Shown here in pieces: positions 1-5,569 of a stretch of 5,569 bases of DNA. The position numbers were made by a program, and so were the translations under genes. Numbering within the stretch: the first letter of the stretch is position 1; each line of letters starts with the position of its first letter. Below the pieces are notes generated by a model that did no database searches, was not told the origin of the DNA, and saw only the letters and a program-made list of their open reading frames with translations. This stretch comes from Nitrospinota bacterium (GTDB lineage: Bacteria > Nitrospinota_A > UBA7883 > JACRLM01): NCBI GenBank assembly GCA_015231995.1, contig JADGAO010000209.1, positions 1 through 5,569 on the forward strand. The letters run 5' to 3'.

Positions 1-1856
1 TAATGGCGCCTATATGCGACGCTGATGGAAAAAGAAAGCTTTGGGCGACAGGCCCGGTAAGCGTTGCGTACATCTTGCGGGATATGGTTTGTCTCCAGTT
101 TCCGATAGCCAAGCTTGGATTGTGGCAGGGCGTAGATGAACCGGGCCAGCAATCCGCGCCCACGGAAGCCGGGGTTTTTCCCCAAACCGCGTAACACGTC
201 CGGCTGGGGTGAAAGGCCGATGCTTAACGCGGGGTTACGCATATACACTGACGGACGCGAACCACGGTCAACCCGGACGGATGCTCCGGCGTGGGATTGA
301 AGATAAACGTCAAGGTTCGGGATGCCGCTCGAATAGCGGCCAGCCATCATGTCGAAAAGGCCGCCTTCATCGGATAGAATCCCGATCCGCTCCCCGTGTT
401 CCGCCATTACTTGCCCAAGTTGCTCCGGCGTTATGTCTTGCGCCCAGAGACGGGGGATAACGGGAAGCTTCGGCATTGAGGCTTGAAGCTCGGAGATTTC
501 AGTTTTAAGCTTGACCAATTCTTCGGGTTTAGCCTTCGCCGCCTGACCATGCAGTGATTGAATCCGGGATTCTATAATCTTGCGTTCGGACTCAATAGCG
601 TCCCGCTCCGCCTTCACAATTTCAGATTTTTCGAGTTCCCACTCGATAAGCGGCTCCATCATTGTCTGCATTACGGAGGTCTTGCGATTCCCTGAATCCA
701 ACGTCGCCAACGTCCAAATGTTCAGGGGTTCGTGGTAGCCGTCCTTTACACAGATGATTACCTTCCGTTGGAAGCAAGTCCCCAGAACCGGTAGACAGAA
801 CATGGCCGCAAGCTCCGGCGGGGTTTCGGTATGCTCCGCCACGGCGCGAATCATATCGCCAATCCATCCGGTGAACGATTCCAACGGAATTGCCGGGAGC
901 GTGGGAGAATCCAGCATAACTGGCGCGGGCCAGTCTGTTTCATCCGGCTCTGCATGATTGCCCTCCAGCGCCGGATGGGCGGATTCAAAAAGCCCGGCCA
1001 GTATCGCTTTAAACCCTGCTTCATTTTGAAGATGAAGCTCGCTTAAATCCTTGGCGTCTGGAAGCCCGATTTCAAAGATAGCTCCGGTGAAGCCTATGGC
1101 CCGAAGATGCGCGGGAAGCTTAACAGCGAATGTGTCACCGCCCTTGTCTGGTTCTCGCACATAATAGGCGCGGGTCAATCCTTCAAGGTGTTTGGCCTTA
1201 ACGACCTTCACCCCGTCGGCTCCGGGAATCCCCAAGGCCGGGTAGTCGTGATGATGCGCAGTCCACGTGTCGGATTCGCCTTCCACGATAACGATGTAAC
1301 CAGCATCCTGCGCCTTGTCTAACAGGTGAAGGGCGTAAGGCGTTTGCCCGGCGCCGGAAAGCCAGCGTGAACCGTCCCCGGCCTTGAGCGTGGTTCGTAG
1401 CCGTTCCCGGAAGACAGAACCGTCAGGGTTCAAATACGGAATCACAACCCCATCTACCCCATCGGTCATCTTGAACGTATCGCGCAGGAAGCTTTCGGGA
1501 AGTTCCTTGTGATGCGCCAACTCCGCAACGGTAACGGGTTTTCGGCGCGTGGCATCATTCGGTGTGGGGCTTACGGGTGTAGCCCTGTTTAACGTGGACG
1601 GCTTCAACACCGGCTTATTGTGGGAGCCGTTGCCGCTGTTATCGTTAAACAGGTCGCGGAGTTCGAGACCGATTTTTTCCACGATTGCCGCCGCGTCACA
1701 ACCAGCGAAACAATTGAGAAGAATTCGCCCATTATTCCCAAGCCCTATTGTAAGGGATGGATGCCGGTCGGAATGAGCTGGGCATTGTGCCTGCCAACCA
1801 CTTGAGGACTTTCTGACGCCTTCAAGACGTTTCAGCAATTCGTGTACACTGCTCAT
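1..1856 (-). CDS. CHC2 zinc finger / TOPRIM / DUF3987 (YfjI-like) replication protein, 3' end off the window
   Basis: A minus-strand frame starting at 1856 stays open for 618 codons and reaches the left edge without an in-window stop; the last two bases read TA, so a stop just outside is possible. Residues 25-53 form a CHC2-type zinc finger (C25-P-A-H28, then C49-F-A-G-C53 after the PSLTI strand). Residues about 185-275 look like TOPRIM (VEGESD 191-196, EPDKGGD 235-241, PDAKDLSE 266-273). From about 320 it matches the DUF3987/YfjI type: a P-loop-like SGNRKTS (388-394), a charged, probably coiled-coil insert (403-460), SDEGGLFD (495-502) and GRGLLARFIYALP (566-578). The start is supported by GGAAG seven bases upstream. 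Such proteins are encoded by phages, satellites and plasmids and are thought to act in priming or unwinding; the exact activity here is inferred. Family members can be somewhat longer, so a C-terminal part is probably missing. Confidence 0.88.
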   Translation of the reverse strand, partial: MSSVHELLKRLEGVRKSSSGWQAQCPAHSDRHPSLTIGLGNNGRILLNCFAGCDAAAIVEKIGLELRDLFNDNSGNGSHNKPVLKPSTLNRATPVSPTPNDATRRKPVTVAELAHHKELPESFLRDTFKMTDGVDGVVIPYLNPDGSVFRERLRTTLKAGDGSRWLSGAGQTPYALHLLDKAQDAGYIVIVEGESDTWTAHHHDYPALGIPGADGVKVVKAKHLEGLTRAYYVREPDKGGDTFAVKLPAHLRAIGFTGAIFEIGLPDAKDLSELHLQNEAGFKAILAGLFESAHPALEGNHAEPDETDWPAPVMLDSPTLPAIPLESFTGWIGDMIRAVAEHTETPPELAAMFCLPVLGTCFQRKVIICVKDGYHEPLNIWTLATLDSGNRKTSVMQTMMEPLIEWELEKSEIVKAERDAIESERKIIESRIQSLHGQAAKAKPEELVKLKTEISELQASMPKLPVIPRLWAQDITPEQLGQVMAEHGERIGILSDEGGLFDMMAGRYSSGIPNLDVYLQSHAGASVRVDRGSRPSVYMRNPALSIGLSPQPDVLRGLGKNPGFRGRGLLARFIYALPQSKLGYRKLETNHIPQDVRNAYRACRPKLSFSISVAYRRH

Positions 1857-1928
1857 TGCTATGCTTCCAGCTATTAAAAGGGTTTCCTGGGTGAGCCCAC
1901 TGACGAGCGGGGCCTTTTCCTTTTAGTT
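1857..1928. promoter_or_regulatory. Leader between HTH gene and replication gene, with potential RNA structure
   Basis: This 72-nt gap can fold on either strand. AAAAGG (1876-1881) can pair with CCTTTT (1913-1918), enclosing a small hairpin TGGG (1888-1891), loop TGAG, CCCA (1896-1899), followed on the plus strand by CTGACGAG (1900-1907) and a GGGG run. A second CCTTTT copy overlaps at 1919-1924, so the outer helix could slip. On the minus strand it lies just upstream of the replication gene's Shine-Dalgarno, so it could act as a translational or transcriptional switch. On the plus strand it would be a small antisense RNA. From general knowledge, phage C4-type antisense RNAs occur in comparable places, but I cannot confirm membership. 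Confidence 0.3.
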
Positions 1929-2147
1929 TCATCCCCTGCTCATATCTGAAGTTGATGTCGCCAGTTTGTCAGCTACCCACATGTCAAGATCAGCCAAGCG
2001 ATACTTAACACAACGCCGCGATATAGAAACATACTTAGGACCGCCTCCACGCAGGCGCCATGCCTGCAAAGTCCGAACGGCAACAGAGAGATATTCCGCC
2101 GCTTCTTTCTCGTTTCTAAGTCTGAATTTTTCCGTCGTGATTTTCAT
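1929..2147 (-). CDS. AlpA/excisionase-like helix-turn-helix protein
   Basis: A 72-aa MerR/excisionase-type winged HTH protein (AlpA, HTH_17 group). Residues 12-31 give the two helices of the HTH (NEKEAAEYL, then SVAVRTLQAW). Residues 34-50 (GGGPKYVSISRRCVKYR) form the wing, and the family-typical D-L-D-x-W follows at 53-57. Such proteins bind DNA next to att sites or early promoters and direct excision or switch on replication genes; here it lies directly upstream of the replication gene. The start at 2147 is chosen because GGAG (minus strand, 2159-2156) sits eight bases before this ATG. The same frame also has an ATG at 2180, which would add 11 residues (MSNERHFGVFD) but has no good ribosome binding site. 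The HTH class is clear; whether it is an excisionase or an activator is inference. Confidence 0.85.
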   Translation of the reverse strand: MKITTEKFRLRNEKEAAEYLSVAVRTLQAWRLRGGGPKYVSISRRCVKYRLADLDMWVADKLATSTSDMSRG

Positions 2148-2353
2148 ATCAAATACTCCAAAATGCCGTTCGTTGCTCATAGCACAATCTGTGTTAGATG
2201 CACGTACATTATGGAGTTGAAAGTGGTTGGGAATTCCAGAAAAGGAAATTGAAAGGTGAACGAAAATTGTTTCACCCTTTATTGTCGCAGGTTTTATGAA
2301 ATTAATTTCCTAAGGATTTTTTTGTGAATCACTTGACGGAAATTATTGGAAAG
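2148..2353. promoter_or_regulatory. AT-rich, palindrome-rich intergenic region upstream of the HTH gene
   Basis: No convincing gene lies here. The region is about one-third GC in places, far below its neighbours. It holds an inverted repeat AAAGGTGAA (2253-2261) / TTCACC (2272-2277) with a 10-nt spacer, a perfect 12-bp palindrome GAAATTAATTTC (2298-2309), an 8-bp palindrome GGAATTCC (2231-2238), and GGAAATT at 2245-2251 and 2338-2344. These suit repressor or activator sites for the HTH/replication operon, and possibly an origin close to the replication gene. I see no convincing minus-strand promoter with both hexamers. A 10-codon minus-strand mini-ORF (2210-2178) ends by overlapping the ATG at 2180, but has no Shine-Dalgarno. 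Confidence 0.45.
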
Positions 2354-3214
2354 TTAATATCGTTTGTTTCTTGACGGGCGGCCAGCCTTTGAGCTGTTAG
2401 GCCCGGTTTTAGGGCGGCAATCTCTTATCCAGTCTTCCAGTGTGCTTTTTCTACGTTTGTCCAAGTCTTCCATCATAATACCGTCATCGTTAAGTCCGGT
2501 GATCGTTTTTAAAACGGCGACCATCTTCTTAACAGTTATTCTCGTTTGTGTCACAAAACGCTTTGTAATTATCTCCTTCACCTTCAACTCAAAACCTTTC
2601 GCCGCCTTCACCTTTGCCGACCGTTTGTCCTTGTTGTTTCTCTTACCATTATTCGCCCCATGGGGATTGTCCCAAAAAGGATTGGTTGCATACATTGATC
2701 GAAACACAGTGTATTCGCATTTAGTGCAGGGTTTTTCTGGTGGCGCATATTGGCAACTTTTTTCCCGATTACATTTTTTGCACTGAGACTCGCGGTGAGA
2801 ATACATTTGGCTTGTCCATCCCATAAGCGCATTACCGCATACATAAGGTCGAGTACCAGGGTCGTTTTCCCAGTAACAAGGATTGTCACTTACAAATTTC
2901 AAAAAATCATCCCGCCGAATGATGAAGTCGGATAAATTCACAGCTTCGTAGCTGGCACAGTCATTATGTTGAATTCCTGCGCCGTCGAGCAAGGTTGTTA
3001 CAGAATAACTACCGTCATATCCTGTCTGTGTTAGTCCGATTATCGGTTCACCATATAAGTAGGCTTCTAAAAATAGTTTTCTTACTGATTGAACTAGAAG
3101 TATCTCAAATTTGCGAACCGGCTCTATTGTGGTTACGCCGTTGGGGTCTTCTCCTGCGAGCAAGCGGGCTACAGAGGTAAGTGAGAGTTCATTTGCGATA
3201 TTCGAATTTGCCAT
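2354..3214 (-). CDS. Unrecognised cysteine-rich protein with a zinc-knuckle-like centre and basic C-terminus
   Basis: A 286-aa protein I do not recognise. Residues 1-110 are mixed helix/strand with no motif known to me. Residues 113-166 are cysteine-rich: C113, C126, then C145-x2-C148, C154, and C163-x2-C166. This suggests a zinc ribbon, or less likely an iron-sulfur site. Residues 188-230 are strongly basic (NNGKRNNKDKRSAKVKAAK), residues 225-265 are probably helical, and the tail contains an AT-hook-like AGRPSRNK (277-284). No signal peptide or membrane segment is evident. Metal binding plus basic tail suggests nucleic-acid binding, which is inference. The start at 3214 has GGAAGG six bases upstream. 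The gene is AT-richer than the replication and HEPN genes, suggesting separate acquisition. It lies 97 nt after the HEPN stop, so it may have its own promoter or be a weakly linked third cargo gene. Confidence 0.75.
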   Translation of the reverse strand: MANSNIANELSLTSVARLLAGEDPNGVTTIEPVRKFEILLVQSVRKLFLEAYLYGEPIIGLTQTGYDGSYSVTTLLDGAGIQHNDCASYEAVNLSDFIIRRDDFLKFVSDNPCYWENDPGTRPYVCGNALMGWTSQMYSHRESQCKKCNREKSCQYAPPEKPCTKCEYTVFRSMYATNPFWDNPHGANNGKRNNKDKRSAKVKAAKGFELKVKEIITKRFVTQTRITVKKMVAVLKTITGLNDDGIMMEDLDKRRKSTLEDWIRDCRPKTGPNSSKAGRPSRNKRY

Positions 3215-3311
3215 ATCCTGCCTTCCTTAACAACTCCTCTGTTGTAAATGTCTGGCCAGGTTATAAAGGTTGACTGCTCTTAAAGAGCCTATCATGCCCA
3301 GTCAGAACGCA
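3215..3311 (-). promoter_or_regulatory. Short intergenic region with palindromes and a possible -10 before the cysteine-rich gene
   Basis: Read on the minus strand, a possible -10 TATAAC (3265-3260) has no good -35. Where a -35 should be lies a near-perfect palindrome, GCTCT-TAA-AGAGC (3276-3288), which could be an operator or activator site. CTGGCCAG (3252-3259) is another palindrome, and ACAAC (3230-3234) / GTTGT (3241-3245) can form a hairpin whose minus-strand loop is AGAGGA, Shine-Dalgarno-like but too far from the start to be the main site. No T-tract follows any hairpin, so I do not call a terminator after the HEPN gene. Confidence 0.3.
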
Positions 3312-3704
3312 TTACCTGTCCAGTGGAAACATTTCCCGGTTTTCCCTGTGAACAGATTCAAGAATGCGGCGGGCGGCCTCTATCGCTTCAACGGCTTCCT
3401 CGTTTGAAACATTTATCACACCACCGTAATCGCTGGTTCCGCGCAGTTCCATGAGTAGCGAATAATCCTCGCCTCGCTCTTTTGGCCATAGCCCAGTTTT
3501 GACCAGCTGGGCGTGGACGGCGCTTTCAACAGCGGAATGCTTCTTGAAGGTTTTGCCATGCAAAACTAATAAGGCTGACGCCGCATAAAAAGCGGAGTAA
3601 TACGCCCTGGATGCGGCGGAATTCGGGTCTATCAACAGGTCGTGTTTGGCCACTTCAATGGCCATTGTTGCGCGTTCCCATAGAGCCTCTGTTTCCCTGC
3701 TCAT
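3312..3704 (-). CDS. HEPN domain protein of the UPF0332 type, partner of the upstream nucleotidyltransferase
   Basis: A 130-aa all-helical HEPN protein. It shows UPF0332 hallmarks: SRAYYSAFYAASALL (32-46), KKHSAV (54-59), LVKTGL (67-72), ELRGTSDYGG (86-95) and a C-terminal helix SNEEAVEAIEAARRIL (100-115). HEPN proteins are often RNase toxins or regulators paired with MNT nucleotidyltransferases that neutralise or modify them. The classical R-x4-6-H catalytic motif is not visible here; the equivalent spot reads R88-G-T-S-D-Y93 (R-x4-Y), usual for this subfamily, so RNase activity cannot be assumed. Its ATG overlaps the MNT stop (ATGA), and GAGGG lies about nine bases upstream. Family assignment is strong; a toxin role is inference, and a substrate-binding partner of the MNT protein is an alternative. 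Confidence 0.88.
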   Translation of the reverse strand: MSRETEALWERATMAIEVAKHDLLIDPNSAASRAYYSAFYAASALLVLHGKTFKKHSAVESAVHAQLVKTGLWPKERGEDYSLLMELRGTSDYGGVINVSNEEAVEAIEAARRILESVHRENREMFPLDR

Positions 3705-4021
3705 ATCAAAACACCCTCTTTTTGGGCATTCCGGTAAAGAGCGAATTCACCAGCTTCATAGGCGACACCGTCCACCGGATATGCGTGGATGGGAATGAGT
3801 GTGTCCAGAACTATTGGATAGAGAGCGGCGATTATCTTTTTAAGTTCCACACCTAAACTTTCAGGCTTGTCCAGTAATACCAGCAGGTCAATGTCGCTAT
3901 CCTCTTCAGCTTCGCCTCGCGCTTCAGACCCGTAAAGGACAACACCCTTTAACCGTGCGCCGTAAAGGTTAGCCAGCTCTCGCTTGATACGCCCTAGAAC
4001 ATCCGCTGAGACTCTCATCAT
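3701..4021 (-). CDS. Minimal nucleotidyltransferase (MNT), likely antitoxin or modifier of the HEPN protein
   Basis: A 106-aa minimal nucleotidyltransferase of the polymerase-beta superfamily. The signature G31-S-E-A-R-G36 followed by S42-D43-I-D45-LLV gives the nucleotide-binding GS and two metal-binding aspartates; D73 in VLDTLI is a candidate for the third. Proteins of this size paired with HEPN partners include MntA, which AMPylates the HepT toxin; that chemistry is possible here but the partner is of another HEPN subfamily. Two ATGs occur in tandem at 4021 and 4018: the first overlaps the integrase stop by 4 nt (ATGA), the second follows AAGGG with better spacing. It directly precedes the HEPN gene with a 4-nt overlap, so the pair should be co-translated. 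Length is normal for the family. Confidence 0.88.
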   Translation of the reverse strand: MMRVSADVLGRIKRELANLYGARLKGVVLYGSEARGEAEEDSDIDLLVLLDKPESLGVELKKIIAALYPIVLDTLIPIHAYPVDGVAYEAGEFALYRNAQKEGVLI

Positions 4022-5202
4022 TTGGCCCTTCGCAATTCCACAACGTCTGCCATTGGCGTCTTTCCCGCCACGCCCATTATACGCTTACCATGAGCTTCCA
4101 GCGCCTCTCTCACATGATCTTGTCCGAACCGCGCATAGATTTGAGTTGTGCTTGCGTTGCTATGCCCTAAAACACGCCCAACGAGATGCAAAGAGTTTCC
4201 CGACTGGGCTAGCCAGCTTCCAACCGTCCGGCGCAGGTCATGCAAACGCGCATCTTCCACTCCAGCCTTTATTTTTACACGGTTCCACGGCTTTTGAATG
4301 TTTATGAGAGGGCTACCCTTTTTGTGACCACAAAAGATAAAGGGATTATCATCAATTCGTGGAATGGAATGCAAGATTTGAAAAGCCTCTTGAGAAAGCG
4401 GAATGTAGTGAATACGCCCTGCCTTTGTGTCTTCAAGACGGATTTCGTGTCGTTCAAAATCAACGTCAGTCCATTGAAGCTTTAACAGCTCGCTTTTTCG
4501 CATCCCGGTAAGTAAATACATCCAAATCGCTTTGCTGGCGTAAAAATTAGTTTCTTCATCAATCGCCTTAGCAAGTCGCGGTAGTTCCGTTGGAGTTATC
4601 CAGCGGTCACGTTTTTTCTCCGCGTTCAGTTTTATTCCCTTGGCAGGATTATCAATGCCACGTTCCAGATAGCCCCACTCTTTGGCTTTGTCAAAGAGAG
4701 TATGAACCAGGGTAATGACGCGATTTGCCTCATATCCAGAGCCTGTCTTGGTTATTTTATGATGCAGGGCCGCAACGTCCTCACTTGTTATGGAGGAAAC
4801 CTCCAGCTTTTTCCATAACGGTAAAAGATGCTTGTGGATACGCCGCACATCCTCATGACCGGTCTTTTTGGAGCTTGCGTGCCGCTCCACATAGTCGGCG
4901 CACAGGTCGGTGAAAGTCTTCCCGCTTATGGCTTTATTGTTTCTGGCGTATGGATCGTTGCCCTTCGTGAGCTCAGCAAGTTTCTGTATGGCCAAATCCC
5001 GAGCTTGATCAACGGTCAATATTCCATAGCGCCCAAGTGCGACGATATGTTTTCGCCCATTATGGCGGTAAGTGAGCACAAAGGCTTTCAGGCCAGTCGG
5101 ATAAACGCGCACTCCAAAGCCTTTGATTCGGTCATCCCAGCGAATGTCTTGAGTTTTGCCATTATATTCGATGCCATCTATGGCTTTTTTGGTGATATTC
5201 AT
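4018..5202 (-). CDS. int: Tyrosine recombinase / integrase with Arm (DUF4102) N-terminus
   Basis: A complete 394-aa site-specific integrase of the P4-type family. Residues 1-85 form the arm-binding DUF4102 domain (RWDDRIKGFGVRVYPTG, LGRYGILTVDQAR), about 95-180 the core-binding SAM-like domain, and about 200-370 the catalytic domain. Catalytic residues seen are R235 (TGMRKSEL), K260 (EDTKAG), H321 and R324 (HDLRRT), H347 (LGHSN) and Y356 (TTQIYARF), so the enzyme appears intact. It would cut and rejoin DNA within the tRNA-Pro attachment core at 5371-5419, with arm sites probably in the repeats just upstream of its start. The start at 5202 begins at the expected MNITKKAIDGI; its ribosome binding site is weak (A-rich AAGAAAAAA). 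The stop overlaps the MNT start, linking integrase expression to the downstream pair. Confidence 0.96.
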   Translation of the reverse strand: MNITKKAIDGIEYNGKTQDIRWDDRIKGFGVRVYPTGLKAFVLTYRHNGRKHIVALGRYGILTVDQARDLAIQKLAELTKGNDPYARNNKAISGKTFTDLCADYVERHASSKKTGHEDVRRIHKHLLPLWKKLEVSSITSEDVAALHHKITKTGSGYEANRVITLVHTLFDKAKEWGYLERGIDNPAKGIKLNAEKKRDRWITPTELPRLAKAIDEETNFYASKAIWMYLLTGMRKSELLKLQWTDVDFERHEIRLEDTKAGRIHYIPLSQEAFQILHSIPRIDDNPFIFCGHKKGSPLINIQKPWNRVKIKAGVEDARLHDLRRTVGSWLAQSGNSLHLVGRVLGHSNASTTQIYARFGQDHVREALEAHGKRIMGVAGKTPMADVVELRRAK

Positions 5203-5370
5203 GCTTTTTTCTTGCCCGCCAGAAAGTGGTAACTCAAGTTACCAATAAGTTACCACAAGACAGAGTAAGACACAATCTTTTAGTAGTAGTCCATAGTAGT
5301 TATCGCTTAATAATAGGCTGTATTTAGGGGTGTTAGGGTATCTAGGAGTAGTATAAAATATGCCGAACAA
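5203..5370. promoter_or_regulatory. Int upstream region and attachment-site arm, non-coding and repeat-rich
   Basis: No gene is visible. Besides the AGTTACC cluster it has AAGACA twice with a 10-bp period (5257-5262, 5267-5272), TAGTAGT copies at 5281-5290 and 5294-5300, and TTAGGG twice (5324-5329, 5333-5338) followed by CTAGGAG. Short helically phased repeats between the integrase and the crossover core are typical of attachment-site arms. The int promoter must lie here on the minus strand, but I cannot identify a convincing -35/-10 pair. Confidence 0.5.
5226..5256. repeat. Three AGTTACC half-sites upstream of int (arm site or operator)
   Basis: GTGGTAACT (5226-5234) faces AGTTACC (5237-5243), and a third copy AGTTACCAC follows (5248-5256). 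The first two make a palindrome with a 2-nt centre. The last two are direct repeats of AAGTTACCA with an 11-bp period, about one helical turn. The outermost units are perfect 9-bp inverted repeats. The cluster begins 24 bp before the int ATG, suiting integrase arm binding, excisionase binding or autorepression of int. Confidence 0.6.
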
Positions 5371-5528
<158 letters not shown>

Positions 5529-5569
5529 ATGGTAAAACAGAAACGACAAACGCTGTTCGAGGTGTTCTT
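5529..5569 (+). CDS. Possible start of a flanking gene, cut by the right edge
   Basis: An ATG at 5529 follows AAGGGG (5513-5518) with a 10-nt spacer and opens a frame of 13 codons (MVKQKRQTLFEVF) that runs off the window. The Shine-Dalgarno and basic start are plausible for a real gene, but too little is visible to assign a family. It would be the first gene outside the element, or the first gene of a second one. Confidence 0.4.
   Translation, partial: MVKQKRQTLFEVF

Noticed and set aside
1..1800. Several short open frames on the plus and alternative minus frames (for example 209-460, 622-867, 1107-1322)
   Set aside because: They lie inside the continuous minus-strand CHC2/TOPRIM/DUF3987 frame, which has recognisable domains throughout, and they show no family features themselves.
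1883..1935. Hammerhead ribozyme (CTGACGAG resembles the CUGANGA core)
   Set aside because: No GAAA follows a stem II at the right place; GGGG/CCCC could pair but the next bases are TGCTC, so the catalytic core is incomplete.
2364..2786. 140-codon plus-strand frame starting TTG
   Set aside because: It mirrors the cysteine-rich minus-strand gene, has no Shine-Dalgarno and its protein is low-complexity hydrophobic; it is a shadow even though a promoter-like element precedes it.
3276..3288. Rho-independent terminator after the HEPN gene
   Set aside because: The stem is only five base pairs with a 3-nt loop and no T-tract on the minus strand, so an operator-like palindrome is a better reading.
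4828..5232. 134-codon plus-strand frame opposite the integrase
   Set aside because: It lies antisense to an integrase with all catalytic residues, so it is an antisense shadow.
5257..5340. CRISPR-like or satellite repeat array
   Set aside because: Repeat words are 6-7 nt, irregular and without spacers of constant length; they fit attachment-arm repeats or chance in AT-rich DNA.

Overview
The window looks like the integrase-proximal end of a small integrated element, of the P4-like or PICI-like satellite type, inserted into a proline tRNA gene of a bacterium. The proteins (Arm-domain tyrosine integrase, AlpA-like HTH protein, CHC2/TOPRIM/DUF3987 replication protein) and the CCA-encoding tRNA-Pro(GGG) piece point to a Gram-negative, proteobacteria-like host. 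I cannot name a genus. The replication gene is GC-rich, whereas the stretch at about 2180-3215 is visibly AT-richer.

Layout from right to left, which is also the direction of transcription because every convincing gene is on the minus strand. At 5529 to the right edge there may be the first codons of a flanking plus-strand gene. At 5371-5419 lies the 3' two-thirds of a tRNA-Pro(GGG) without its 5' half, read as the duplicated attachment core (att). At 5203-5370 is a repeat-rich non-coding arm containing three AGTTACC half-sites. Then come integrase (5202-4018), an MNT nucleotidyltransferase (4021-3701) and a UPF0332-type HEPN protein (3704-3312). Consecutive members of this trio overlap by 4 nt. 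After a 97-nt gap comes an unrecognised cysteine-rich protein (3214-2354). An AT-rich, palindrome-rich intergenic region (2148-2353) precedes a 72-aa AlpA/excisionase-like HTH protein (2147-1929). A short leader with possible RNA structure follows (1857-1928), and then a large CHC2-TOPRIM-DUF3987 protein that starts at 1856 and is open to the left edge.

Inferred working model: the integrase moves the element in and out of the tRNA gene, the small HTH protein controls excision or replication, and the CHC2/TOPRIM/DUF3987 protein serves replication. The MNT-HEPN pair and the cysteine-rich protein sit between the integrase and the replication genes, where satellites and islands often carry variable cargo such as toxin-antitoxin or anti-phage genes. 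The most interesting points are the overlap of the integrase gene with the MNT-HEPN pair, and the orphan cysteine-rich protein.
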